This document shows, in pieces, positions 16,354 to 26,016 of a DNA stretch of 64,000 nucleotides; within the stretch, counting starts at the first letter, position 1; each line of letters opens with the position of its first letter. This stretch comes from Faecalicatena_A orotica (GTDB taxonomy: Bacteria > Bacillota > Clostridia > Lachnospirales > Lachnospiraceae): NCBI RefSeq assembly GCF_040545875.1, contig NZ_JBEPMR010000005.1; one strand, 5' to 3'. Position numbers and translations under genes: made by a program. Under the pieces are notes generated by a model that ran no database searches, was not told the DNA's origin, and saw only the letters and a program-made list of their open reading frames with translations.

Positions 16354-18843
16354 CTACTCATTCGTTTTTATTCTCTCCACGATTGCTTTTTTCCCCGTCA
16401 CAACCCGGTATACAGTCAGTGGAACCGCCACACAGACACACAGGATGAACAGGATCATACATGCGGACGGCAGTACGGGTATTGCAAATGTGACCTGCAT
16501 ATAGTTCATGGACTGGTACAGAAGATATGTTATGAAAAGGCCCAGTGTTGCCGTCAGTGCAAGTGATCCGCCCGCAAAGAGGATTCCTTCTCTTATCAAT
16601 ACGCTTTTTACCTGCTTTTCTGTCATTCCGACACTTTCCATGATCGCCAGTTCCATCTGACGGTTATGGATGTTTCCTGTAACTGTATTGACATAATTCA
16701 GGATACCAATCAGGGCGAGGATGAAGGCAATCCCGATTCCAATTCCCATCATATTCCCCTGTGCCTTACTAACACTCTTCATTTCTTCAATTTTTGATTC
16801 GTAGGAAAAATCTTTCGGATATGCACTGGTGTCTATCGCGTTTTTCACGTCTGCTTCTGCGGCCGTGTCATACTCCTGCTCATATTGTATACTCGTTTTG
16901 AAAACATATGGGGCATCTGAAATACGATTCAGGTATGCATCACTTACAATGATAGTTGGAGTGATTCCGCCTCTTCTATAATAAGAATCATCCGTCAGGC
17001 CTCCGATTTGAAACGAATGGGATTCCCCGTCCCCTCCATATAAATAGCAGGCTATATTTTCTTCCTGATAATCCGCCTCTTTAAGATTCAGTGAATCCCG
17101 GTACAGGATACAGCTTTTGCCTTCCTTGAAGCTCTGTTCATCTATCGGTGTTTCCAGAGTACTGTTTAAATAAGTAAATGCTGCTTCATCAATACCGATT
17201 ATATAAGAAGAAAACTTCTCCGGATTCTGTTTAAATTCTGTCTCTATATCAGCGTAAGATTCTTCCATCCATTTTACGTAAAATGCTTTCATCCAAGTAT
17301 CTACGAATTCGGGCTCCCACGGAACCACAATCTGGTCAATCAGCACCTGATGTGACTCTTTGATCCGGCCGCCTTCTTTGATTTTTACCTGAAATGCTTC
17401 ATCCATCAGCTGTTTCCAATCGTTTTTATCATCCTTCTTGATAGTATCATTAATGAGGACCATATCCGCATCCATATAATTAGAAACGATTGTACGCGGC
17501 CCCTGGCTTTCTATTAGTGTTGTCAGGCAAAGGAACACTGACAGGCTTGCAGCCAGTGAGAGGAGGACGATCATCGTCTTTTTCTTATCCTTGGTAACCT
17601 GATCCCATGCAAGCCGCCAGACCAGCCTTCCTTTCCTTGTTCCATGTGAATTGCGTTTCCCGAAATCCCCGCGATACCCCAATGCCTCCACTGGGGAAAC
17701 TTCTGTTGCCTTTTTCGCAGGTTTTCTGCTTCCAAGATAGATCGTGCCCCCGGCTATCAGTATGCTCAGGAGAAAGACCGCGGGATGAAATGCAATCGAA
17801 ATCTCTTCCTTCTGGATGCCAAGGACTTTCACCGCTTCTGGTATCAGGAGAAAAGACGTCAGCATTCCGAGCAGGATTCCTCCGGCAATACCGCATGCCC
17901 CCACCATGAACATCTGTCTCAGGACCATCTGGTATATCTGCCTGCCAGTCATGCCTACTGTCTGCAGCAGCCCGTAATGTCTGACATTGCTGGAAACAGA
18001 GATATAAAGGATATTATAGATCAGGAGATAGGCACTGAAACAAGTAATCAATACCAGACCTGCGAGCCCGGCCAGTATCTGCACCGAACTCTGTGCAGCC
18101 GGCTCTATCAGCAGATACTGCTGCTCCCCCAGATTCAGGCTGTTCTCCAGTTCCCGGAAAACACGCTCCGGCACAACCGGATACTTAAACTTCATATAGA
18201 GGAAGCCTCTCCCGTAATCGTCCAGAGAGAAACCGGACTTATCCAGAAATGGCTTCGAAACATAGAATATCTTTTCATTTTTATAAGTCTTCAGAAGCCC
18301 CGAAATCGTAAATTCCGCCGTATGCTCGCCCTGTTTGTCTCCGTAAGTTAAGGTAAACGTATCCCCCACCCCGGCATCCTCAAGTCCGCAGTCTTTTAAT
18401 GCCGCAGCCGTCGCCATCACTTCATTCTCCTTTAGCGGGTATTCTCCTTTCTGCCAGATAACCGCAGGTTTCGACAATACATCCCACTGTGCCCCGTCAG
18501 ACCACAGCATCACTGTATTGAGCGTGTCGTCAGTATCCGTACTTACGGTCCATCCCGCCATCCCCTGTACGCCGACAGTCTGAATATAAGGATTTTTCTC
18601 ACAGATTTCTTTCTGTTCCTCTGTAAAACCGCCATAAATAAATGCGTCATAATCTGCCCCGTTCATACGGATATTCTGAAGCCGCTGCATCTTGAAATAA
18701 GTACTTCCCACCGTTAAAATGCAGAACAGCATAAAGGTCGACAGTGTGATTGCCGCGGCCATAATCAGATTTTTCTGCCTGCCGCTTTTGATAGAACGCA
18801 CAGCCATTCTTGTAACAATCCTGCTATTATTATTCTCCAGCAT
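16354..18843 (-). CDS. FtsX-type ABC transporter permease
   Basis: An 829-residue permease with two FtsX-like units. One N-terminal helix (about 25-50) is followed by an outside domain (about 55-260) and three helices (about 265-380). A second helix (about 425-445), outside domain and three C-terminal helices (about 700-815) follow. This two-unit layout is the MacB/SalY type, not the ten-helix single-domain BceB layout. I chose the ATG at 18843, with GAAGGGAAG upstream; a GTG at 18852 sits too close to that site. It overlaps the ATPase gene by 14 bases. With the kinase and regulator upstream, a role in peptide antibiotic or lantibiotic resistance is likely but not shown. Confidence 0.88.
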   Translation of the reverse strand: MLENNNSRIVTRMAVRSIKSGRQKNLIMAAAITLSTFMLFCILTVGSTYFKMQRLQNIRMNGADYDAFIYGGFTEEQKEICEKNPYIQTVGVQGMAGWTVSTDTDDTLNTVMLWSDGAQWDVLSKPAVIWQKGEYPLKENEVMATAAALKDCGLEDAGVGDTFTLTYGDKQGEHTAEFTISGLLKTYKNEKIFYVSKPFLDKSGFSLDDYGRGFLYMKFKYPVVPERVFRELENSLNLGEQQYLLIEPAAQSSVQILAGLAGLVLITCFSAYLLIYNILYISVSSNVRHYGLLQTVGMTGRQIYQMVLRQMFMVGACGIAGGILLGMLTSFLLIPEAVKVLGIQKEEISIAFHPAVFLLSILIAGGTIYLGSRKPAKKATEVSPVEALGYRGDFGKRNSHGTRKGRLVWRLAWDQVTKDKKKTMIVLLSLAASLSVFLCLTTLIESQGPRTIVSNYMDADMVLINDTIKKDDKNDWKQLMDEAFQVKIKEGGRIKESHQVLIDQIVVPWEPEFVDTWMKAFYVKWMEESYADIETEFKQNPEKFSSYIIGIDEAAFTYLNSTLETPIDEQSFKEGKSCILYRDSLNLKEADYQEENIACYLYGGDGESHSFQIGGLTDDSYYRRGGITPTIIVSDAYLNRISDAPYVFKTSIQYEQEYDTAAEADVKNAIDTSAYPKDFSYESKIEEMKSVSKAQGNMMGIGIGIAFILALIGILNYVNTVTGNIHNRQMELAIMESVGMTEKQVKSVLIREGILFAGGSLALTATLGLFITYLLYQSMNYMQVTFAIPVLPSACMILFILCVCVAVPLTVYRVVTGKKAIVERIKTNE

Positions 18844-19522
18844 AAACGTCACTTCCCTTCACGATCCGTCCGTCCTCAATCTGTACGATCCGGTCCGCTA
18901 GCTGTGCAATGTCTGCATCATGGGTAATCAAAACGACCGTCTGGTGATACCGCTTTGCCGCCATTTTCAAAAGTCCCATGACGTCATGGCTGCTTCCGGT
19001 GTCCAGATTCCCTGTGGGCTCATCCGCCAGCAGTATTGCCGGTTTATTCGCCAGTGCCCTTGCGATTGCCGCCCTCTGCTGCTGGCCGCCCGAAAGCGTG
19101 CCGGGCAGAGCCTCCTTCTTTTCCTCCAGTTTTAATATCCTTAAGATTTCGTCCACAAAATCCCGGTCAATATGCCCGCCGTCCAGTTCAATCGGCAGGA
19201 CGACATTTTCATACACATTCAAATCCGGCACAAGGTTAAAACTCTGAAACACAAAACCGACCTTTCTCCTCCTGAACACTGCAAGCTGTTCTTTATTCAG
19301 CTTATACAGCTGTTTCCCATCCACATATACCTTACCGCCGGTTGGGTAGTCAAGACCCCCGATCATATGGAGCAGAGTACTTTTCCCGCTGCCGGATTTG
19401 CCGACAATCGCTACGAATTCTCCTTCTCTGACCGTAAAATCCACCCCGTCCAGAGCCTTCACCGTATTATCCCCGAGCTTGTAATATTTCTTCAATGCCT
19501 GTGTCTTTACAATTTCATTCAT
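18830..19522 (-). CDS. ABC transporter ATP-binding protein (MacB/LolD type)
   Basis: A 230-residue ATPase energising the FtsX-type permease that follows. It shows Walker A GKSGSGKST, Q-loop FQSFNLVPDL, signature LSGGQQQR, Walker B ILLADEPTGNLD and switch histidine VLITHD. The start at 19522 (MNEIVKTQ) has AAGGAGGG upstream; a longer reading from 19567 adds an unrelated leader that runs through the ribosome binding site. An operator-like sequence shared with the regulator gene lies 69-84 bases upstream. Confidence 0.94.
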   Translation of the reverse strand: MNEIVKTQALKKYYKLGDNTVKALDGVDFTVREGEFVAIVGKSGSGKSTLLHMIGGLDYPTGGKVYVDGKQLYKLNKEQLAVFRRRKVGFVFQSFNLVPDLNVYENVVLPIELDGGHIDRDFVDEILRILKLEEKKEALPGTLSGGQQQRAAIARALANKPAILLADEPTGNLDTGSSHDVMGLLKMAAKRYHQTVVLITHDADIAQLADRIVQIEDGRIVKGSDVYAGE

Positions 19523-19590
19523 ATTGGTGTCCCTCCTTATACTGCAAGCATAGTCCCGAAAAATCACAAACCGTTCTCAATCAGATATTT

Positions 19591-19606
19591 TCACAAAACT
19601 GTGACA
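19591..19606. promoter_or_regulatory. Putative response-regulator operator upstream of the ABC genes
   Basis: TCACAAAACTGTGACA. The same TCACA-N5-GTGACA pattern stands upstream of the response regulator gene at 21296-21311. On the minus strand it reads TGTCAC-N5-TGTGA. Both copies precede genes of the same locus, so this is probably the regulator's binding site. Confidence 0.6.
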
Positions 19607-19613
19607 ATTTCGT

Positions 19614-19644
19614 TACTATGCATGGCTTCTGGCCATGCATAGTA
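19614..19644. terminator. Hairpin between the histidine kinase and ABC genes
   Basis: Perfect 13-base arms TACTATGCATGGC (19614-19626) and GCCATGCATAGTA (19632-19644) with a 5-base loop, starting 9 bases after the kinase stop. No strong T-run follows. It probably separates the regulator-kinase transcript from the separately controlled ABC transcript. Confidence 0.6.
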
Positions 19645-19652
19645 GCACAATT

Positions 19653-20576
19653 TCAGCTGATCGCTTCGTTTGGAAGATATATTTGAAAATCCGCACCCTT
19701 CCCGGGTTCGGATACCACCTCGATGTACCCGTTCTGCAGGGTGATGATTTTTCGCGCCAGATACAGCCCGACACCGATCCCTTCCTCATCATGTACCTCC
19801 GGCTCCCTGTAAAACCTTCCGAATATCTGTGCCTGCCGTTCCCGGGCGATTCCCTTCCCGCTGTCCTTAATGCTGATCTTTGTAAAAAATTCCTGTACAC
19901 TGACCGTAATATGAATACTTCCGCCTGACGGTGTATATTTCACCGCATTATCCAGAATATTGAAAACAGCTTCCTCTGTCCATTTTTTATCATAGACAGC
20001 CATCAGCCGTTCATCGCAGTCTGCAAACAGGCTGATCCCTTTTTGCTCCGCTTTCGGCACAATGGACGCCGCCGAGCGTCCCAGTGTCTCATATATTCTG
20101 GCTGCCTGTTTGCTTATTTCGATGATTCCGGTTTCCAGACGGGACATTTTCACCAGACTCTGGAGCAGAAAATCAAGCTTCTCCGTCTGCCCCTTGAGGT
20201 GCCCCAAAAATTCCGTCCTCCGGGCGGCATCTTCTTCATTTTCCAGAATTTCCAGATACATCTTAATATTCGCAATCGGTGTTTTCGTCTGGTGGGAAAT
20301 GTCGGAAATCAGCTCTTTGATCTGCCGCTTTTCCTCCTGGTTATACTGGTTCTGTCCCAGCCACATATGATCCAGCTTGCGAAGCTTCTCATAGATCTTA
20401 TCCCAAAGGGAATCCTTAAGCTCACCAAAATTCTCGATATCCTGTCCGGAAATCATCGCATCCAGACACTGCTCAAGCCTGTCTGAAAATGAATATATAT
20501 CTTTTTTCAACATTCTTATCCTGTGCCACATTACGGCCACTGCAATCAGGCAGAGTACTGCTATTATTTCAGCCAT
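19653..20576 (-). CDS. Sensor histidine kinase of a peptide-resistance-type locus
   Basis: A 307-residue kinase with only one clear N-terminal membrane helix (about 3-17) and no outside sensor domain. The phospho-acceptor is H95 in SHQTKTP. ATP-binding boxes follow: NILDNAVKYTP (N), DSGKGI (G1) and GVGLYLARKI (G2). The lack of a sensor domain resembles kinases that sense through a partner ABC transporter, encoded just downstream. It starts inside the end of the regulator gene (13-base overlap). Confidence 0.92.
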   Translation of the reverse strand: MAEIIAVLCLIAVAVMWHRIRMLKKDIYSFSDRLEQCLDAMISGQDIENFGELKDSLWDKIYEKLRKLDHMWLGQNQYNQEEKRQIKELISDISHQTKTPIANIKMYLEILENEEDAARRTEFLGHLKGQTEKLDFLLQSLVKMSRLETGIIEISKQAARIYETLGRSAASIVPKAEQKGISLFADCDERLMAVYDKKWTEEAVFNILDNAVKYTPSGGSIHITVSVQEFFTKISIKDSGKGIARERQAQIFGRFYREPEVHDEEGIGVGLYLARKIITLQNGYIEVVSEPGKGADFQIYLPNEAIS

Positions 20577-21232
20577 TGATATCCCATCCCATATACATTT
20601 GAAATATATTTATGCTGCCCGTCCTCAATCTTCCCGCGCAGCCTGTTCATGTTCACAGCCAGCGTATGCTTGTCGACAAACTGCCCCTGACTGTCCCAAA
20701 GCCGTTCCAACAGCACAGAATATGTCAGCAGCTGCCCCCTGTTCTCGATAAAAAGCCTCAGTATCCGGAACTCTGTCGGCGTAAGAATACATTCTGCCGC
20801 CCCTGCCCTTACTTTTGCCGCATCAAAGTCAACTCTCAGAAAACCGTCATCATATATCTGGGGCCTGCTGCCCTCCGTACGTTTCAGCATCACACCGACC
20901 TTTTTCATCAGGACATTGATGGAAAACGGCTTTGTCACGTAATCGTCCGCCCCCGCATCATAGCCCTTAAGCGCATCCCTTTCCAGATCCCTTGCCGTAA
21001 GAAACATCACCGGTGTTGAGGAATTTTTCTTCACTTGTCTGCAGAACTCAAATCCCTCCCCATCCGGCAGGTTGATATCCAACAGGATCAGGTCCGGTTC
21101 CCCCTCTCTGTAAGAAAATTCTGCCTGTTCCAGAGAGTACGCAGATACCGTCCTGTACCCCGCCTTCCCCAGCGCATAAGAAATCCCCTTATTCAGTTCT
21201 CTGTCATCCTCTATAATCAATATTTTCTGCAT
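20564..21232 (-). CDS. OmpR/PhoB-family response regulator
   Basis: A 222-residue DNA-binding regulator: receiver domain with E8/D9/D10, phospho-acceptor D52 (LLDINLP) and K in VTKPF, then a winged helix (LTPTEFRILRLF and the C-terminal VYGMGYQWLK). GCAGGAGGTT precedes the ATG at 21232. It probably controls its own operon and the ABC genes, since both have the same operator-like sequence. Confidence 0.95.
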   Translation of the reverse strand: MQKILIIEDDRELNKGISYALGKAGYRTVSAYSLEQAEFSYREGEPDLILLDINLPDGEGFEFCRQVKKNSSTPVMFLTARDLERDALKGYDAGADDYVTKPFSINVLMKKVGVMLKRTEGSRPQIYDDGFLRVDFDAAKVRAGAAECILTPTEFRILRLFIENRGQLLTYSVLLERLWDSQGQFVDKHTLAVNMNRLRGKIEDGQHKYISNVYGMGYQWLK

Positions 21233-21255
21233 ATGAACCTCCTGCTTATGTCTTT

Positions 21256-21284
21256 ATTATACAGATGCGGACTGCACACTGCAA
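21256..21284 (-). promoter_or_regulatory. Promoter of the regulator-kinase operon
   Basis: On the minus strand, TTGCAG (21284-21279), 17 bases, then TATAAT (21261-21256). The shared operator-like sequence lies 12 bases upstream of the -35, an arrangement typical of activation. Confidence 0.65.
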
Positions 21285-21295
21285 TCGGGGAATTA

Positions 21296-21311
21296 TCACA
21301 GTATCGTGACA
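21296..21311. promoter_or_regulatory. Putative response-regulator operator upstream of its own gene
   Basis: TCACAGTATCGTGACA, matching the site at 19591-19606 in the outer 11 bases (TCACA and GTGACA) with the same 5-base gap. Confidence 0.6.
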
Positions 21312-21333
21312 GTTTCTGGAAATAAATAACGCA

Positions 21334-21370
21334 AAAACAGCGCCCGCCCCGCAGGGTATGGCGCCGTTTT
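21334..21370 (-). terminator. Terminator after the GH1 gene
   Basis: On the minus strand, AAAACGGCGCC pairs with GGCGCTGTTTT (one mismatch), 15-base loop, ending in TTTTTG. It begins 1 base after the GH1 stop codon. Confidence 0.75.
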
Positions 21371-21371
21371 C

Positions 21372-22778
21372 CTAAAGTGTTTCACCATTATTCTTAATCA
21401 CGTCTCTGTACCAGTAGAATGATTTTTTCTTATACCGGTTTAATGTCCCGCTTCCATCATCATTTCTGTCCACATAAACATATCCGTAACGTTTTTTCAG
21501 CTCCGCCGTGGATGCACTCACAACATCTATACATCCCCAGGAGGTATATCCCATCAGCTCAACGCCGTCTTTGACAGCCTCTTTTACCTGCTCCAAATGA
21601 GATCTCAGGTACTCAATCCGGTAGTCATCTTCCACCGTCTTATTCCCGTTTTCATCCTCCACAAGTTCATCCACCGCACCGAGCCCGTTTTCAACAATAA
21701 ACAGCGGTTTCTGGTAACGGTCCCAGTACTGGTTCAGCACATAGCGCAGACCTTTCGGGTCGATCTGCCATCCCCATTCACTTGCCTTAAGCGTCGGGTT
21801 AGGCACGCCGCCCAAGAGATTTCCGGTTCCACGGGCCTGCTTATCCTCATCGGCAGCCGCACAGCAGCTCATATAATAACTGAAAGATACAAAGTCAACC
21901 GTATTCTTCAGGATTTCCCCGTCCTCCGGCTCAAACCGGATCTCAATCCCATGCTCCTTAAAATATCGCTTCATATATCCCGGATATTCTCCCCTTACAT
22001 GGACGTCCCCGAAGAAATAATTCTTATGCTCATCTTCCATCGCCCTTAAAACATCTTCCGGGGCAGGTGTCAGTGGATAAGCCGGCATACTCAATATCAT
22101 GCATCCGATCTCTGCCCCCGGCATCACCTCATGCCCGATCTTCACTGCCAGTGCACTTGCCACCAGTTCATGATGAGCCGCCTGATATAATTCCTGTTCC
22201 GAGAGTTCTGCCGGGGGAGTCGTAATCCCGCCGCTCATAAAAGGTGCATGGAGTATAGAGTTGATTTCATTAAAGGTCAGCCAGTATTTTACCTTGCCCT
22301 TATACCTTTCGAAAATCACCCTTACATAATTCTCAAAGAACCCGATCAGTTTCCGGTTCGCCCAGCCATTATAGTGCTCCGCCAGATAGAGCGGTGTCTC
22401 ATAATGAGAAATCGTCACAAGTGGTTCTATCCCGTATTTATGGCATTCGTCAAACAAACGGTCATAAAATTCAAGTCCCTTCTCATTCGGTTCGCTTTCA
22501 TCCCCTTTCGGAAAAATCCGGCTCCACGCAATGGATGTTCTGAATACTTTAAATCCCATTTCCGCAAACAGCCTGATATCTTCCTCATATCTGTGGTAAA
22601 AATCAATTCCTTTTAATTTCATGTTATCTTCCGTCGGCACCGCAGTACGTTCCCCCCTGATGCCATGAGGAAGCACATCCTGTACGCTTAAGCCTTTTCC
22701 ATCCTCATCGAAAGCTCCTTCACACTGATTTGCGGCCACTGCGCCGCCCCATAGAAAATTATCTGGAAATATTCCCAT
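21372..22778 (-). CDS. bglA: 6-phospho-beta-glucosidase (GH1)
   Basis: Cytoplasmic family 1 glycosidase that splits phosphorylated beta-glucosides delivered by the PTS. The 468 residues begin FPDNFLWGGAVAANQCEG, a GH1 signature. The acid/base Glu is in TFNEI and the nucleophile Glu in FIVENGLG. The PTS encoded two genes upstream supports the 6-phospho form over free beta-glucosidase. I chose the ATG at 22778, 8 bases after AGGGAG. It is the last gene of the PTS-DUF4038-GH1 operon. Confidence 0.93.
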   Translation of the reverse strand: MGIFPDNFLWGGAVAANQCEGAFDEDGKGLSVQDVLPHGIRGERTAVPTEDNMKLKGIDFYHRYEEDIRLFAEMGFKVFRTSIAWSRIFPKGDESEPNEKGLEFYDRLFDECHKYGIEPLVTISHYETPLYLAEHYNGWANRKLIGFFENYVRVIFERYKGKVKYWLTFNEINSILHAPFMSGGITTPPAELSEQELYQAAHHELVASALAVKIGHEVMPGAEIGCMILSMPAYPLTPAPEDVLRAMEDEHKNYFFGDVHVRGEYPGYMKRYFKEHGIEIRFEPEDGEILKNTVDFVSFSYYMSCCAAADEDKQARGTGNLLGGVPNPTLKASEWGWQIDPKGLRYVLNQYWDRYQKPLFIVENGLGAVDELVEDENGNKTVEDDYRIEYLRSHLEQVKEAVKDGVELMGYTSWGCIDVVSASTAELKKRYGYVYVDRNDDGSGTLNRYKKKSFYWYRDVIKNNGETL

Positions 22779-22817
22779 CTCTTTCACTCCCTGTCTAATG
22801 AATTATTTTAATACATC

Positions 22818-24098
22818 CTAACGCATCTCTTCCACAATCAGCAGCACGTCTTTCTGAAACGGATGCATCCCCAGCACTGTCCTGCCGTTTTCCACACTGC
22901 TTTCCACATCTGCATTTCTTCCGTTTTCAAGATCAACTGCTCTGGCCGTACAGTCTGGCAGTTCTTTTCGGATGGACAGTCTTGTGCTGTAGGGCAGATA
23001 AATAAAATATCTGCCGTCACCGGATACTGCCATTCGGATCTCTTCTGTGTCGTTTTCCAGCAGTTCATTTGCCGGGACTAATTTCCTGACTCTCAAATCA
23101 GTAAGAATCCGTCGGATCAGCCCGTAATCCCATGCCCCCGGAAACTGGAGTGCCTCCTGCCAGGGGAATGGTGCGTCAAATCCCTCTCCAAGCACCGGGT
23201 TCTGTGGTTTATTGATTTTCTGCCAGTTCCAGACACCATGCGCCCCGTATGTAACCCCCGCACATGCACCTGAGAGGATGCTGCTCCATGCCGCTTTTCT
23301 CACATCTTCCTGCTGAAACCTGCCATAGGCCTTCCTGCTGTATCCCATCTGTTCATAACATGGTTCTGCATTGATCATCGGTTTCTCCGGATACTTTTCC
23401 CGGAAACTCTCAGGCAGCTTATATGCCATGTCCTGTCCCTCTTTGTTGTGTCCGGACTGAAACATATAAAAATCAATCCGGTCCAGAAATTCTTCCGGAA
23501 TCAGGTCATATCCACGTTTGATATGCATCGTCTTAAGAGACAGTGGGCTTTTTTCACACACAGTTTCCAAAGCTATATTATAATATTCCACAGCCTGCGG
23601 TGTGTCGAAATCTGTATCCCCGCTGATCACATAGACCGGATGGAACTCGTCGAATTCCTCCACTATTTTCTCCGTGTACGGCCTTATCATTTCCCTGGGC
23701 ATCACATTATCATCTATCATCCGGCTCCCCCATGTTCCCGGAACATGGTTGAGCCAAAGAACTACCAGTGCAAGCTGAAATCCCTTTTCCACCGCCATCC
23801 GGCACATCTTGCGGGCATTTTCATAATACCGTTCATCCCACCTTGTAAAATCAAACGTATATCCATCCTTTGTCGCAAACGGGTACAACTTCTGATTCGA
23901 TGCACAGCGGTCCCACTGGGGCATTGTATTGATCTGGAGCACAGTAAATCCCTGTTCCTTCCGTTTCTTCAGATAGTACTCCCATTCTTCCGTCGTGATG
24001 TTCGTAAAAGCGCTCCATACCGTATCTCCAAGGTAAAAGAACGGTTTCCCGTCCAGAACAAAATTACTTTGATTCTGATCCACTTCTAATCTGCTCAT
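22818..24098 (-). CDS. DUF4038 apiosidase-like glycoside hydrolase
   Basis: A 426-residue TIM-barrel protein of the DUF4038 family, which includes apiosidases (GH140). It begins with the family's FVLDGKPFFYLGDTVW segment. Later parts include LVVLWLNHVPGTWG, the acidic SGDTDFD, PMINAEPCYE and SGACAGVTYGAHGVWNW. There is no signal peptide, so it acts in the cytoplasm, unlike most secreted pectin-acting members. The ATG at 24098 is preceded by GAGGAG and overlaps the end of the PTS region by none; the stop of the PTS gene is 22 bases upstream. Its place between a beta-glucoside PTS and a phospho-beta-glucosidase suggests it trims imported disaccharides. Substrate is inferred only. Confidence 0.82.
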   Translation of the reverse strand: MSRLEVDQNQSNFVLDGKPFFYLGDTVWSAFTNITTEEWEYYLKKRKEQGFTVLQINTMPQWDRCASNQKLYPFATKDGYTFDFTRWDERYYENARKMCRMAVEKGFQLALVVLWLNHVPGTWGSRMIDDNVMPREMIRPYTEKIVEEFDEFHPVYVISGDTDFDTPQAVEYYNIALETVCEKSPLSLKTMHIKRGYDLIPEEFLDRIDFYMFQSGHNKEGQDMAYKLPESFREKYPEKPMINAEPCYEQMGYSRKAYGRFQQEDVRKAAWSSILSGACAGVTYGAHGVWNWQKINKPQNPVLGEGFDAPFPWQEALQFPGAWDYGLIRRILTDLRVRKLVPANELLENDTEEIRMAVSGDGRYFIYLPYSTRLSIRKELPDCTARAVDLENGRNADVESSVENGRTVLGMHPFQKDVLLIVEEMR

Positions 24099-24120
24099 CT
24101 GATACTCCTCTTCTTCCGCG

Positions 24121-26016
24121 CTATTTCCCAATACATGCCAGCAGACGTTCCCCCTGCCTGACACTTTCCTGTTTAAATGGCCTGACTTCCAGATATTCTT
24201 CTGTATTTGCTATAATTACCGGTGTCGTAATGTCGAGTCCTGCCTCTTTAATCTGAGCTAAATCGGCCACCACCAGAAGTTCACCCATCCGGACCCTCTG
24301 TCCTTCCTTAACTTTTATATCAAATCCCTTTCCGTCCAGTGTTACCGTATCCATTCCGATGTGAATCAGAATCTCTGCCCCGGTATCCGAAGTAATACCG
24401 ATGGCATGACCTGTGGGATACATTACACTGACGATGCCGTCACAGGGGGCACAAACTTTTCCATCCTCCGGGATGACCGCAATCCCCTGTCCTAAAGCAC
24501 CTCCGGAAAATGCTTCATCCTTCACGTCTGACAGCAAAATGACTTTCCCGCTGACGGGAGCCGCAATCTCGGCATCCGTAATTTTCCCCTTAACTGCACC
24601 TGCCTTTTCTTCTCTGGTAACCGATTCAGAAGAAGCTGCATCCTGTTTTGGTTTTGGAAGCATGTTATCACTGTATCCAAAGAAATAGGTCACGATTGCT
24701 GATCCGAAGTAAGCGATTGCACAGGCAATCAGAAATCCAACGAATCCGACTCCGATATACCCCGGCAATGTCAGGATACTCGTCCCAAGCAGCGTAGGGG
24801 CACCTGTGCCGGCTGCCGCTACGATTGCGCCCGCTATGCCGGAGAACACCGCACCGATGAAAAATGGTCTCTTAAAGCGCAGGGTAACACCATATATTGC
24901 GGGTTCTGTGATTCCCGCCAGAACCGCTGAAAGAGCCGCCGGTCCCGCAATTTCCTTCACTGCTTTATCCTTTGTCTTTAAGAATACACCTAATGTTGCA
25001 CCTGCCTGAGCCATGTTATTTGGTCCCGTAATCGTAAATAAGGTATCTCTTCCATATTCCGCAATGTTATTCATAACAATCGGCACAAATCCCCAGTGTA
25101 CACCGAACATAACTGCCGCCGGCCAGATCAGGCCGAGTAAGCCTCCCGCAATAACCGGGTTCAGGGCCACAAGTCCTGTGTAGCCGGATGCGAGTAATTT
25201 TCCTGCTGTATCCGCAATCGGCCCGATGAGCAGATACGTCGCCGGGACCATGACAGCCAGACTGACAAGTGGTGTCAGGAACGTCTTACAAACAGCCGGT
25301 ACGATTTTCTTCAGTACCTTTTCCAGCTTACTCAGGGCATACACTGCAATAATAATCGGAATAACAGAAGATGTATAGCTGACAAGGACAACCGGAATCT
25401 TTAGGAATGTCAGTGCTTCTCCTGCTGAATACGCCGCCGTCAGGTCAGGATACACAAGGGCCGCCGCAATACCAACCGCAACAAATTCATTCGCCTTGAA
25501 TTTTTTAGCCGCTGTAAAAGCCAGAAATACCGGTATGAATGTAAATACACCATCTGCCGCCGCATAAAGAATGCGGTAGGTCCCCATATCCGCCGTGAGC
25601 CATCCAAATGTCGTGCAGAGAATCAGCAGCGCCTTTAGCATACCTGCGCCGCTCATTGCGCCCAGTACCGGTGCAAAGATCCCGGATATCGTATCCATAA
25701 AAGTATTTAACAGATTCTTCTTAGTTCCCTCTTCCGGCTGAGCCTCCTGATTTGCCTGTTTTAAATCTGTATTTTTGAAAACTGCCTCGTAAACGTCTGA
25801 AACATGGTTTCCAATTACCACCTGTATCTGCCCGCCGCTGTCCAGCACTGTAATCACACCTTCCAGCTGACTTAAATTTTCTTTATCGACACAGTCATGA
25901 TCCTTCACCTTGAACCGCAGTCTGGTTGCGCAATGGACGAGGGAAATGATATTTTTCGTTCCCCCTACATATTTCACGATGTCTTTTGACAGAGTATCGT
26001 AATTCTTCTTAGCCAT
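24121..26016 (-). CDS. bglP: PTS beta-glucoside transporter, EIIBCA
   Basis: A 631-residue fused permease that imports and phosphorylates a beta-glucoside. Domains in order: IIB with phospho-cysteine C29 (LVHCATRLRF), IIC with about ten helices (about 105-460), and IIA with the phospho-histidine in ILIHIGMDTV. A linker near 460-490 is rich in charged residues. GGAGGTAAAATC precedes the ATG. It heads the operon with DUF4038 and GH1 genes and lies divergent from the LacI regulator. Beta-glucoside rather than sucrose or trehalose type is inferred from the GH1 partner. Confidence 0.93.
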   Translation of the reverse strand: MAKKNYDTLSKDIVKYVGGTKNIISLVHCATRLRFKVKDHDCVDKENLSQLEGVITVLDSGGQIQVVIGNHVSDVYEAVFKNTDLKQANQEAQPEEGTKKNLLNTFMDTISGIFAPVLGAMSGAGMLKALLILCTTFGWLTADMGTYRILYAAADGVFTFIPVFLAFTAAKKFKANEFVAVGIAAALVYPDLTAAYSAGEALTFLKIPVVLVSYTSSVIPIIIAVYALSKLEKVLKKIVPAVCKTFLTPLVSLAVMVPATYLLIGPIADTAGKLLASGYTGLVALNPVIAGGLLGLIWPAAVMFGVHWGFVPIVMNNIAEYGRDTLFTITGPNNMAQAGATLGVFLKTKDKAVKEIAGPAALSAVLAGITEPAIYGVTLRFKRPFFIGAVFSGIAGAIVAAAGTGAPTLLGTSILTLPGYIGVGFVGFLIACAIAYFGSAIVTYFFGYSDNMLPKPKQDAASSESVTREEKAGAVKGKITDAEIAAPVSGKVILLSDVKDEAFSGGALGQGIAVIPEDGKVCAPCDGIVSVMYPTGHAIGITSDTGAEILIHIGMDTVTLDGKGFDIKVKEGQRVRMGELLVVADLAQIKEAGLDITTPVIIANTEEYLEVRPFKQESVRQGERLLACIGK

